The notes below the pieces were generated by a model. The model did not search any database. It had not been told where the DNA came from and saw only the letters and a list, made by a program, of their open reading frames with translations. Below are positions 54,958 to 64,000 of a DNA stretch of 64,000 nucleotides, one piece after another. The DNA is from Aplectana chamaeleonis (Eukaryota > Nematoda > Chromadorea > Rhabditida > Cosmocercidae): NCBI GenBank assembly GCA_029168955.1, contig JAPDOI010000175.1, positions 248,001 to 312,000 on the forward strand, read 5' to 3'. The position numbers and the translations under genes were made by a program. The first letter of the stretch is position 1; each line of letters starts with the position of its first letter.

Positions 54958-55342
54958 TACCCATGGTGAATTCCCTGCCCAACTACACTTTTTCGATTTC
55001 ACACTTATCCGAAATAGCTCATTTTCTCATAACAGCACAGAAGAACAAGAAAAATCCCAAAACAATAAATAATCAAAGAGAAATGGAAAATGAAAAAAAT
55101 GGACACGACTGAAACCGAAAAATATTGTTAGTCGGAGAGTTCGCTGCTCGAAGTGAGGTTCTTGCCTTACGCACTGGAGACGGCGTGTTCCTGAGGTGGC
55201 CTGTTGCTTCGCGCGTAGAACGCGAGGCTGCTCTCATCACTCCTCGTGAGCGTTCATGCGTGCCACCTCAGAAGGAATCAGTCTCTCAGAAAGGTGTCGC
55301 CGAAGGGACATCGCGGGAGACAAAACTGAACTAGGCGCGTCA

Positions 55343-55534
55343 TTAGTTGGCGCTGTAAACTCGGGTGAAGGGATCTGCAGGAAGGCTGTTGCGAGACCTC
55401 TGCTCCAACGCTTCGCAACAGTCTGAAAGATCATTCTTGCCACAGGTTGCTGCTTCCAGGAAGTCGTTCTCGCTAAGGACACTGGGGAGCTTGAATTCTT
55501 GCACTGACACCGGAAGGTAGATTAGGTTGTGCTT
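55343..55534 (-). CDS. Possible terminal exon, unrecognised
   Basis: The minus-strand frame encodes EFKLPSVLSENDFLEAATCG then KNDLSDCCEALEQRSRNS and stops at 55,343. It looks more like real coding sequence than the longer overlapping frame. No acceptor identified. Strand agrees with the modular gene 5 kb away, but no link is shown. Confidence 0.3.
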   Translation of the reverse strand, partial: KHNLIYLPVSVQEFKLPSVLSENDFLEAATCGKNDLSDCCEALEQRSRNSLPADPFTRVYSAN

Positions 55535-56246
55535 TTACGGTGATTTACTCATTGCGTTCGAGCGATAAATGAAAAAAGTTTTCGCCCAAGCGATGCTTTC
55601 AGTAGTGCGGACAGGGCGCTATTGGTTTTGAAAATAAAGCATTACCTTTGTGCAAATAGAATTTGCTATCAACGGCACCAATGTTGAGTGAAATGTGAGG
55701 TCTTGCACGGAAAACGAGCGCCTGAATTGATGGTGATATACGATTAAATGCACTTGACGAGAAAAAAATTTGAGGTGGCTACACCGTAAGCAAGATATCC
55801 TCTTGAATACTTACAAACCTTTATTCCACTTTTCAAACCTTGCATCATATGTACCTCTAAGTGAATTAGTACAATACTTGAATAAACGAATATTATCGAT
55901 TTTGATACCGAATGGTAGCTTGAGTACTGCCGAGATCACAAAATTGTTCTGGTAGTTGACATTTGCAGATGAAGGACTGGATGCCGAAAAACGACAGCAG
56001 TGTTCCTGAAATAACTCTTTTTGCTCCATTTTCATGCTCATTCCTTTGAGAATGCTGGTCAAATAGCCTTCACTTTTCCATGCATCACACGATCGAAGGA
56101 ATAGCGTGGAAAGTGTTTTGAATCACATAAAAAACTTTGAAAAAGCAGAGAACTCCTGCACCTATGAAAGTTATCATCATTGGCTGGCTACCTTATGATG
56201 AAGGCGAGAAGAACTATGTATCGTCAATCACTGGAAGGGGGGGGGG
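55535..56246. other. Intergenic, nothing recognised
   Basis: Mostly AT-rich, ending in a G9 run at ~56,238. Confidence 0.5.
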
Positions 56247-56518
56247 AAGCCGCGACGCTGCTTGGAGCGAAAAAATGCGCGGGGAAGAACAGAGAGAGGA
56301 AGGCTATTGATCGAAGGATTTAGCTCCGATTGCTGAGCACGGATTCCTACTTGATAGACACGGACGATACTAACCCTGTAGCATGGTTTCCGCTTTCGAT
56401 TTACTCTGACGCATGGACCAGGCGGCTGGCCGTGCGGGGTTGGCGGCCTCACTGAAGAATGGGGATTCGATTCGCGAGGGGTGATCTACCGTCACAGCCC
56501 CGTCAATTCATCAGACTA
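56247..56518. mobile_element. Element with tRNA-like boxes and short TIR, copy 2
   Basis: GAAGCCGCGACGCTGCTTGG start shared with 33,434 on. The inner unit 56,403-56,518 is bounded by CTCTGACGCATGGACC and the complement of TTTAGTCTGATGAATTGACG, with TGGCCGTGCGGGGTTGG and GGGATTCGATTCGCG boxes. The start block also recurs inverted at ~58,027-58,043. Confidence 0.6.
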
Positions 56519-57200
56519 AAACTACAACGCGAAATCTACATAGATGAAGTAAAAATCCCCTATTTGACATTTCATTCGACAGTCTCATCAGAAAACTATT
56601 CGAGGTAGACCACAACCGGTCGTACTGCCTGCCTCAATAGCTTTTGCTCTTACTGCCGAAAAAACGTACACTAGATCGGTAAACTGAGCAGGGGAATTAC
56701 AAGGCAAAGTCCGGTCAAATTTCGACACAACCAAAATTCGGCCTACAGCGCGGAAAACAGATAGATTGGGCTGGCCTAGCTGAACACGGCCTGGACGTTT
56801 CACAAACTATTGGTCATTGCTTTTGGAGAAAACAGTCTTGAAGTCCGGGATTAGGGTGTTTACAGCATTTTATTCATGACCTGAACCAGCAATGTGCAGC
56901 ATTTGCCATTTGCTGATTGTCGTTTACAGGCCGTTTCTGAACGAATTTTGTCGATTGTTGTCTGCCGATTTTACCTATTATTTTTCTACAAAATTCGGCA
57001 AAAAGTTAACAATAGGTATCAAATGCCGCTACATCGACGTAAAGCTTATATGTAGTAGGCTCTAATGAAAGATGATGCTCGCGCGTTTTTTTTTGAATAG
57101 AACCTTTGCGTCCTTTAAATACAATCTTTTAAAACCAGAGCATGCAGCGGAGCTGTCAGTCATGGCAGAAGACAACAGAGATAAGAATAATTCCGCATGG
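56519..57200. other. Intergenic, nothing recognised
   Basis: Contains cttgcatttgccatttgctgattgtcgtttacaggccg, resembling 59,605-59,650; no gene. Confidence 0.4.
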
Positions 57201-57217
57201 TATGGTTTCCGTTTTCA

Positions 57218-57333
57218 ATTTAGTCTGACGCTTGAACCAGGCGGCCGACCGTGCGGGGTTGGCGGCCTCACTGGAGACTCGATTTGCGCGGGGTGATCTA
57301 CAGTCGCAGCACCGCCCATTCATCATACTAAAA
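57218..57333. mobile_element. Element with tRNA-like boxes and short TIR, copy 3
   Basis: TTAGTCTGACGCTTGAACC...CATTCATCATACTAAA. Contains CGACCGTGCGGGGTTGGCGG (A-box-like) but a decayed B box (GACTCGATTTGCGCG). Confidence 0.55.
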
Positions 57334-57486
57334 TTATTGCGCCAACTCTGTGGTCTGTCTCTTATCTCTAGAAAGCCGTAAGACCAATGGTATACTTTTG
57401 TCGCGTCGCTCTGCACAGCGACAGCAACAGATTTAAAGGGCGGGTGCTGCGCGGCAGACTACAGCGACAGTGGCAGCGACAGGCAT

Positions 57487-57758
57487 AAGGGGTTTGCAGG
57501 GTTGCGCCGACCGGCGACTGTTCGCCGAGCGCCAGCCTTGACGGCTCGGCGAAAATGTTTTCTAACATTATCGTCGCCACGTCGGTCGCCGCTCGCTGGA
57601 AGTGACGCAGAGTCGACGCAGCGTCAAAACACTCTGCGGTGCCCCTCGTCTCGGTTGACACCGCGTCGGTGGCCCTCGTCGCCAAGTTTAATCGATATTG
57701 CACCCCCAGCGCTCTTCGTCACTGCGAGCAACGCCGCGACTTCAACTCTGCGGACCCT
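57487..57758. mobile_element. CpG-rich MITE, inverted relative of 11,682-11,954
   Basis: AAGGGGTTTGCAGGGTTGCG...TCAACTCTGCGGACCCTT. Segment-by-segment inverse similarity to the 11.7-kb copy (e.g. AACACTCTGCGGTGCCCCT). Confidence 0.65.
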
Positions 57759-58312
57759 TAAAGGCACATTTGCAGTATATCAGCCCTCCGCGACACGTCA
57801 CTGCGACGGACACGCGACAACTCTACCTATGATGGCCAGTGCCGTTGCTCCTATGCTGGTCCCGTCACGATTTGTGCTAAGTCTCATGACTGTCGCCCAT
57901 GACGGCGACAAGGTATACCATTGACCTAACGCAGCTAATATCTCGCTATCTTCTGAGCGGAGCGGTTGTTTAATTTCTATTATTGTGTTTTCTACAATAC
58001 AACCCGCGGTTTTACGATAGAGACACAGCAGCGTCGCGGCTTCGCAAAATCAAGAGATGGGAGAAAAACCCTGCTGCGACCGTCTCGAAAAGAGAGAGAG
58101 AGGCTATACTTTGGAAACTTCAAGCTAGTCGGTGTAACCAACCGAGCGGTCGGTCACGTCGAAGCTGGTATAATAGTGTCATGTTCGAGTGGGCCCTCTT
58201 GCCTGAAGGAGTACCGAATCCGCCTTCCCTCTTATAGGGGCTCGGGCAATCAACATAGGGCTTTTCGGGAAAAGCATTGAAACTTCGCATAATTTCAGGG
58301 GAGGACACGAAG
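57759..58312. other. No supported gene
   Basis: GC-rich CGACA-containing stretch to 57,920, then unassigned sequence. CAGCGTCGCGGCTTCG at ~58,027 is the inverse of the start of the 56,247 element. Confidence 0.4.
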
Positions 58313-58850
58313 GGTGAAGCAGTGCACACGATAAACCGTCTCCGGGTTTTCACCGAAACTTGAAGTGCTCGGGACCTTTGGCAATAGCAATGTTGGAAAA
58401 AAAGCCTAAAAAAGCCCCGAATAGCCCTACATGGTCCTGAACTTCTGTGTTGATCGCGATCCCAGCCCACTCCCCTCAACGGCCTCTCTCAAAAATTGAG
58501 CTAGGGAAGCATGGTAGACGAGTTGTCCGAGGCTTCTTCCTCCTTTTGCAGCCGATGTATGCGAGCTGATCTGAGTAAAGAGAGAAGTTTAGAATGAAGG
58601 GAAGAACGGGGCTATTGATAGGAAACCATCGCTCATCTCATGATCTCGAGTTTGTTTTCATTTGTTCACGTCGAAGGGCGGGCATTGCGCTTTGGGGTCT
58701 GCCTTGCGCTCAAAGTGGCAACTTCGGGCTCCTCTGGGGCTTTTCCTGGCTCGTTTTCATTCGTTTCTTCGACGTCAACGTTACAGCGTGCCCCTCCACT
58801 ACCCATTCCTAGTGGAAACTGGAGACATTTTTTTATCGTGAACACTGCCT
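58313..58850. mobile_element. Composite: fragment of one TTAA-type element joined to a family-1 copy
   Basis: 58,313-58,490 matches 27,597-27,790. From ~58,491 (tctcaaaaattgagctagggaagcatgg) the sequence is the family-1 body, ending TTATCGTGAACACTGCCT plus TTAA (58,851-58,854). The left end of the family-1 copy is missing. Confidence 0.65.
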
Positions 58851-59245
58851 TTAAATGGAGGGAATTTGTTCAATCCATGGATTACGTGGTACAGTTTTGA
58901 GTTTTGATTATCGTATGTTTTGTTGACTTTTCAGTTGTTTGTTTCGATCAGTGGCCGTTGAGAGGGGTGAGCGGGGATTGCGTTTTACACAGAAGTTCAG
59001 GGCCGTGTTGGACCATGAAGGGGCTCCTCTAAAGCAAGACCACATTATTCCTTTCATTTCTTTGCATGAATCTTGAGTGTCCCCTCCCCCTTAAAAAGGA
59101 TTGCACCGTACTCCGAATTTTGTGCATTGAACTTACAAACAAATGAACGACTACGGTTTGTGGTGATGCTTGAAAAAAGTAATAAAAGTGTTTCAAAATG
59201 CGGCGTATATCTTACAGTATGAGTTCAACGTCAAACTGATTTCAG

Positions 59246-59382
59246 AAAACTTTAAAGTCTTCGTCCAGGAAGTGCAAGACTATCTTGCTCGTAAGCCAAT
59301 CATAAGTGGCGATCTCAGTATCGCTGGAGTTCAAGCTTCGGACCTTCGAGAAAAGCTGACATCAGAGAACCTCAAAAATTGA
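59246..59382 (+). CDS. Orphan terminal exon, unrecognised
   Basis: Acceptor ctgatttcag, then an open frame NFKVFVQEVQDYLARKPIIS, GDLSIAGVQASDLREKLTSE, ending at TGA. 137 nt, starting with two bases of a split codon. Strong coding look, amphipathic. No family recognised and no upstream exon found. Confidence 0.45.
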
Positions 59383-60651
59383 TATTCTCAAAACACAACA
59401 TTCTTACTACCGGTTTCCAATAGAATACTCATTCCGGTGCTATTTTTTGATATCGGATGCTGTGCTATAAAGTTCTGCTTTCTGTGGTGTTATCGAGAAA
59501 CCATTTCCTATTTTGTTATTGGAATAAGAAATGAACGTGAAGAAAAAAAATGTTTTGCTTTCAAACATCCGTATCGTTTTCTTAACGCGGTTTTTTTATT
59601 TTGATGTTTGTCATTTGCCGTTTACCGGCTGCTGTTGACGAATTTTGTCGATTTCCGTTCCTGATGTTTGAAAATCGTTTGCCACACATCCTTAGCCAGA
59701 ATGCTGACTTTTGCATTTTTCAAAAGAATACGAGGTTAATCGCTAAAGCATGGACGATGGACACACTTTTGTGACACGGTGGTCTACTGATGTGGCTGGA
59801 ATAACTTGAAGAAGACCACTTTTTTCCACAGTTTTCGCACTTCCCTTAGAGCTCACTCAAGCTTACGCTCCGATTCAACGAGAAATCTTGAAATCGAAAT
59901 TTCGCTCTGTTCCTGTCTTCAGCTTGAAAGCGATCAGTGGGTTTGTCACAGTAGGCTACGACAGGTCGGAGACGGCACCACAACCCACTTTCCTTTAGCA
60001 ATGTCGGCAGCCTGAGCGAACTTCTGTTGCTTCCTCCAATGAAGGGACAACTTCCGAATCGTTGGTCAAAGTATACACTCAATTCCAGCAATGTTACCCC
60101 AAGCGCAAAGTCTGTCTGGATCAGACTCCGCCTAAGCGGGGTCGAAGTGCGTGTCGAGCGACAGTGGCGAAGGGGTTTTTTTGACGAATTTCTCTGCGGC
60201 CGCAGACAGCTGAATGGGTTATCGCTTACTAATCTTCTTATACTTAAGTCCAATAAATGCCTTCGCGACCGCCGCTTGACACGCACGCAACCGCGTGGGC
60301 GGACAGTTTCATTCAGACTGACTTTACACACTCATGACATGACGTGCTTAGGGCTTTTTTCCGCGACAAACATCTTACCTGGCTGGTCGTTGTATTCGTT
60401 GGGATAACTAAAAAAGAAACATTTGTTACCCTCGGAAGCAGCTATTAGCAGGGATAGTGAAAAACCCTCAATCGCGACTGCGGATGAGGTAGCTGCCCCT
60501 TGCCACATAAAAAGCTCTTTTTTACCGTAAACTGGTTGGACGGAAGGCGTGGAATGAAGCTTTTTCAGGGCGCGCCCTACATCTCAAGAGACTCTTCAGT
60601 ATCCTTCTCATCTCAAGTAGGAAGAACATATGGCTCACCTGAGCTTCTCAG
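59383..60651. other. Unassigned; overlapping open frames near 60 kb
   Basis: 59,846-60,407 is open on both strands (161 codons minus, 126 plus) with Arg-rich translations and no motif. Neither is supported as a gene. The 60,520-60,651 stretch may hold the promoter/5' region of the next gene. Confidence 0.35.
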
Positions 60652-61042
60652 ATGGCAACCACTGGCGATTCGATGAGGGTATTCCTGCTGGCATCGCTTC
60701 TCGCAGTCCTTGTCATAACCTTCCCGCTGCGGACAGACATCATCACTGATCTCTGGAAAGATAAAATTATTGTAGAGATGGATCTACTTTCAACCGAAAG
60801 ACAGGTTTTTCAAAATTACAATCCCAAATTGCATGAAAAGGCCACTGTTTCTTTTTGAACAAATAATAAATATATGCACTCTTCAATAGAAAAGTGCGAT
60901 TATACAAAGGATTCGGAAGAGAACTGTTCTTTTTGAAGAGAGTTAAACTAGCGCTAGGAGCACTGGTTCCAATTTTCCCTTTTTCTTGAAGGAATCTCAG
61001 GTGTCTGGGAATGGATTCGGCGGGAAATCGGCTATGCGGTGA
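60652..61042 (+). CDS. Small secreted protein precursor
   Basis: The ATG at 60,652 stands directly after GAGCTTCTCAG, a plausible trans-splice acceptor. The second Met starts MRVFLLASLLAVLVITFPLR, a textbook signal peptide, followed by TDIITDLWKDKIIVEMDLLS. Two endings are possible. Unspliced, the frame stops at 60,856-60,858 (68 codons, AATAAA just downstream). Spliced at ACAG|GTTTTT (60,805) to the acceptor GGAATCTCAG (61,000), it ends VSGNGFGGKSAMR at TGA 61,040-61,042. Both are in phase. Likely a secreted effector or neuropeptide-like precursor; no family recognised. Confidence 0.55.
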
Positions 61043-61816
61043 AACTAATTCCGATTACCGGTTAATGCGGCCTTCTTGCTGTTCAGCAGTTGATTAACGT
61101 GGGATTAGTGGATTCGATTCCGACAAAACTTTATAGCCGTTCGCGACTTTGCTGAAAAACAGCCGTCGGAGAATTGTTGAAAGACATTGGAGTGAAATGA
61201 GTTCGGATGAATCTCTCTACACCTGCTTAGCAGCTAATTCTAGTTGCTGTCAGTCTGACAACACGCGTGATTCTTTACTAGAATGATTGAAGCCGTAGTC
61301 GTAAATTGTATTCAACAGAAAACCGTCAATTCAATCAATCGCTTCCGTCTATAGTGGTACAATGGTTTCAATGTTCTGCTCCAACGAGGAATTTCAAAAT
61401 CTGTGACGTCGCGGAAGTCTTAGCGTAGCAAAAATTATATATCAACCTCAGAAGTCTCGAAATACTTCATTAACTCATTCACGACCATGTGTCCCACAGG
61501 TGGCACACGCGTTGAATACCACTTCGGACCACGTGTCCCCCCAGTGGGACACGCTTCTCAAAAATCGATTACTTCGCCACAAGGACGAATTGCCGAAATC
61601 TCTCATGTTTATAGTATTTACTAATCTCAGACTCGACTACGGAAGTCGTGATACGTCGGCAGCTCCCCTTTAGCACAATATTCAAACATTCGTTAAAATA
61701 GCTGGGGCTCAATAAGAAAAAATCGAAACGATTTTATGAATTCGTTGTTCTTTTACTGCCGTTTCTTAGCTTTACTAGCAGGAAACCTGAGTTGAAATCA
61801 CGTTTTGTTCACCTGA
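61043..61816. other. Intergenic; short palindromic repeats at 61.48-61.56 kb
   Basis: ACCATGTGTCCCACAGGTGGCACACG and ACCACGTGTCCCCCCAGTGGGACACG-type units lie in tandem just inside TTAACTCATTCACG; this resembles the subterminal repeats of piggyBac-like ends, but no partner end was found. Confidence 0.35.
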
Positions 61817-63254
61817 GGCCAGATTCATCAACGAAATTCGGGGTAATTTATACCCCGAGTTTAGTTAGCTCTACTCCATACCCCAAAATAAACCCCAGAT
61901 TCGATTCATCAACATTCACCCAGCGACAGTAACGGATAGCCAGCCGGCGTCTAATCAAGAATCTTTTGTGCAACCGCAACCACTGATGTGACGTAAAATC
62001 CTGAATCGATAAGTGCCCGTCCTCATTAGTTTCAAAGTTTATTGTTCTGCAAGCTTGGTCATCTGGCCAGATTCTACAAGGTACGGGTGATTCATAATTT
62101 CAAAGCTGATCTACCTATGCATGTTTCCACAATTTTCTTTTCCACAAAATTGAAATATCCATAATTTCAACACCGTGTTTGACAGACTTGGGCTTTCGTA
62201 AAATTTTCATGATAAGTTTTTCACTTTTTTAGTGTTGACTCCACGAATCATTTCAATTTTTTTATTCTTGTGATGCTTTTGAAATGTTTGTTTCAAATAT
62301 CCTACTGCCACAAAATGGATATTTGGAAGAGCATATTCAATGTCCGATAAAATATTGACATTACACAATGGAACCATTCTGTTCATTCAAGAGATGATCA
62401 TGCGCCCACAAAAGTATTTCGTCTTCTGCTGAGATTTCAATAATTTGTGGTGGAATAGGAATTTCTTAATTCTGCAGGATTTCGCAGTTTTCGAACAATT
62501 AATCAAATATGGGCGTTGGTCGTAATGTGTCCCAACCGCGAAAAGGGCGGGGCAGGAGCGGAGGGCTGTGATTGGCGGTTGCAGGTGTATCTTCCGATCG
62601 CGGCCCTTCGCTCTTCCCCACCCTTTTGGCAGTTTGGACACATCACGACCACTACAGTCAAATATTCATTTGGAACAGCTCATCCAATTAAATCATAAAA
62701 ACACAACCTTCGAAAAATTCTTCTCTTTTGAAGCTACGAAAATCAAAAAATCAGAGAAAAACGCCATTGCATTGAAAAATCTAGGCTCGATATGGTATGA
62801 ACGAGAGACGAAATGGAGCCAGGGAGAACGCAGAATATTGGACGAAATATGAAAACAGCCGTAATATGTATTGAAGTACAGCCTCTCTCGCTCATATGGG
62901 CCCGGGCGGAGCTAGCAGCGGAGCGGTCAAGGCAAAATAGAACAGTGACAAGGAAAATTGGACATGATAAACCCGAAAAGCCTTACTTAGACAAACTGAA
63001 AATGAGGAAGAGAAGGTCTAAGTTGAACCCAAATGATTCAATTTGCAATTCTAGGCAATTCGTTAGGGCCAAGTTGCTGATTGAGCTCCCTTGCTGGGTA
63101 AATAGTATCGGATACCCGACTCCTTCAGCCGGTTATCGAATACTCCCATATATACCACGAAAACTGGAGTTTATTTTTTTATAAATCGCAAAGATTTACC
63201 CCGCGGAGTAAATTATACCCTAAAACCACGGTTTTATCGTTGATGAATCCGGCC
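61817..63254. mobile_element. 1.4-kb TIR element with GGCCAGATTCATCAACGA ends
   Basis: GGCCAGATTCATCAACGA at 61,817 and TCGTTGATGAATCCGGCC ending at 63,254. Each end is followed inward by a GGGGTAATTTATACCCC-type palindrome. No transposase frame. Ends shared with 42,220-42,372. Contains the palindrome at 62,520-62,645. Confidence 0.6.
62520..62645. repeat. Palindromic element with GTCGTAATGTGTCCCAA ends
   Basis: GTCGTAATGTGTCCCAACCG..GAAAAGGGCGGGG pairs with CCCCACCCTTTTGGC..TTTGGACACATCACGAC. Nested within the previous element. Confidence 0.65.
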
Positions 63255-63746
63255 CCTGGAAGCGTGCCACAAAATTGACTACACCCACAATGACCCCAAA
63301 ACAGATTTTCATCATTTTTAACTTTTAGAGCCACCATAACCAAACCTAGGTGATACCAAATTTGAAAACTGATAGCAGGTTTCTGAATCGCATTCAAAGG
63401 AACTCTTTTGAGTGAATATCACAGGAGCAGTGGTGGCGAAGTGATATATCCACTTGACAATTATTTCAGACAGTTTTTCGTTTGATCAAAAGAGTTCCAT
63501 GAGCAGAAAATCTGTAAACTGTAAAGGTGAAATTGAAGTTTGTGACAAAATAATTTTCGATGTTTTTCTGCATTCGGAGACCTCGTCGTCGACATTTTCT
63601 GAGTTTTCTGAATGTGGAATTAGTGCCATAGTTGTTTTCCATGTTTTTTTTTACGGTCGCATCAACATTCTATGAAGAAGTGTTAGTGATCGGCCACACA
63701 GCCGTTTTCAGGTGGACAAAACATTCAATGAGCGCGATTCAGAGCC
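63255..63746. other. Intergenic, nothing recognised
   Basis: Mixed sequence; no supported exon. Confidence 0.5.
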
Positions 63747-63750
63747 TTAA

Positions 63751-64000
63751 AGACAGTGTTCCCAATAGAAGTCGTTTTTCGGTTTTTCCGCCTATCTTGA
63801 AAACGGTCCCATGTTGATTTCAATGATGTCCCTGGAATCGTACAATATCCCCTGGAAACGAAGTTCTGGTTCCTCGAAAATTCAGCTAGGAAAGCATTGT
63901 GGACGAGTTGTCCGAGGCTTGTAACTCCCGTTTTTTGCGGACGATGTGTGGGAGCTGACGTAATACAGAGAGACGCTGAGAATGAAGGGAAGAACAGAGC
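63751..64000. mobile_element. TTAA-flanked MITE (family 1), cut by the window end
   Basis: TTAA at 63,747-63,750 then AGACAGTGTTCCCAATAGAAG, followed by the family-1 body (cctatcttgaaaacggtcccatg...). The right end lies outside the window. Confidence 0.75.

Noticed and set aside
54574..55002. 142-codon minus-strand ORF
   Set aside because: Covers the GC-rich palindromic MITE 54,681-54,957; open on both strands because of base composition.
59846..60407. Opposing 161- and 126-codon open frames
   Set aside because: Both Arg-rich, no motifs; openness on both strands suggests composition rather than coding.

Overview
This window looks like gene-poor, repeat-dense nuclear DNA of a nematode, most likely a clade V (strongylid, hookworm-like) parasite. 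The evidence is small exons with TTTCAG-type acceptors and GT(A/G)AGT donors, a CAP/ASP-like exon set, Penelope-like and RTE-like retroelement relics, a mariner relic and abundant short inverted-repeat elements. No bacterial-style operons, rRNA or convincing intact tRNA genes are visible. The species call is inference.

Layout. 1-3.9 kb: a tandem repeat of about 171 bp interrupted by a 2.9-kb DNA transposon (981-3882) with ~450-bp terminal inverted repeats and a decayed multi-exon DDE transposase. 4.8-5.7 kb: two back-to-back TTAA-flanked hairpin elements. 6.2-10.6 kb: long inverted repeats, a 5'-inverted RTE-like retroelement copy, a minisatellite and a duplicated repeat. 10.7-13.5 kb: further TIR elements, one enclosing an LTR/promoter-like core. 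14.1-17.4 kb: a Penelope-like element (reverse transcriptase then GIY-YIG) cut by a 1.1-kb TIR element and a 1.14-kb hAT element. 21.7-22.6 kb: three phase-compatible exons resembling a CAP/ASP gene. 25-31 kb: a cluster of TTAA elements around a second Penelope relic. 32-34 kb: mariner relic and a tRNA-like TIR element.

34.6-50.6 kb is the most interesting part. On the minus strand there are at least ten small exons whose splice sites and phases fit. They encode MAM-type modules, a proline-rich linker and two tandem six-cysteine modules with the C-x8-C-x3-C...C...C-x-C pattern of the CS-alpha-beta (defensin/knottin) fold. They read as one large secreted or membrane-anchored mosaic protein whose introns are filled with mobile elements; the joining of all exons into one transcript is inference.

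51-64 kb: an unrecognised two-exon plus-strand gene end (52.0-52.35 kb), nested TTAA elements (52.5-53.8 kb), hairpin elements, two more tRNA-like TIR elements, an orphan exon (59.2 kb), and a compact plus-strand gene for a small secreted protein (60.65-61.04 kb) with a possible trans-splice acceptor directly before its ATG.
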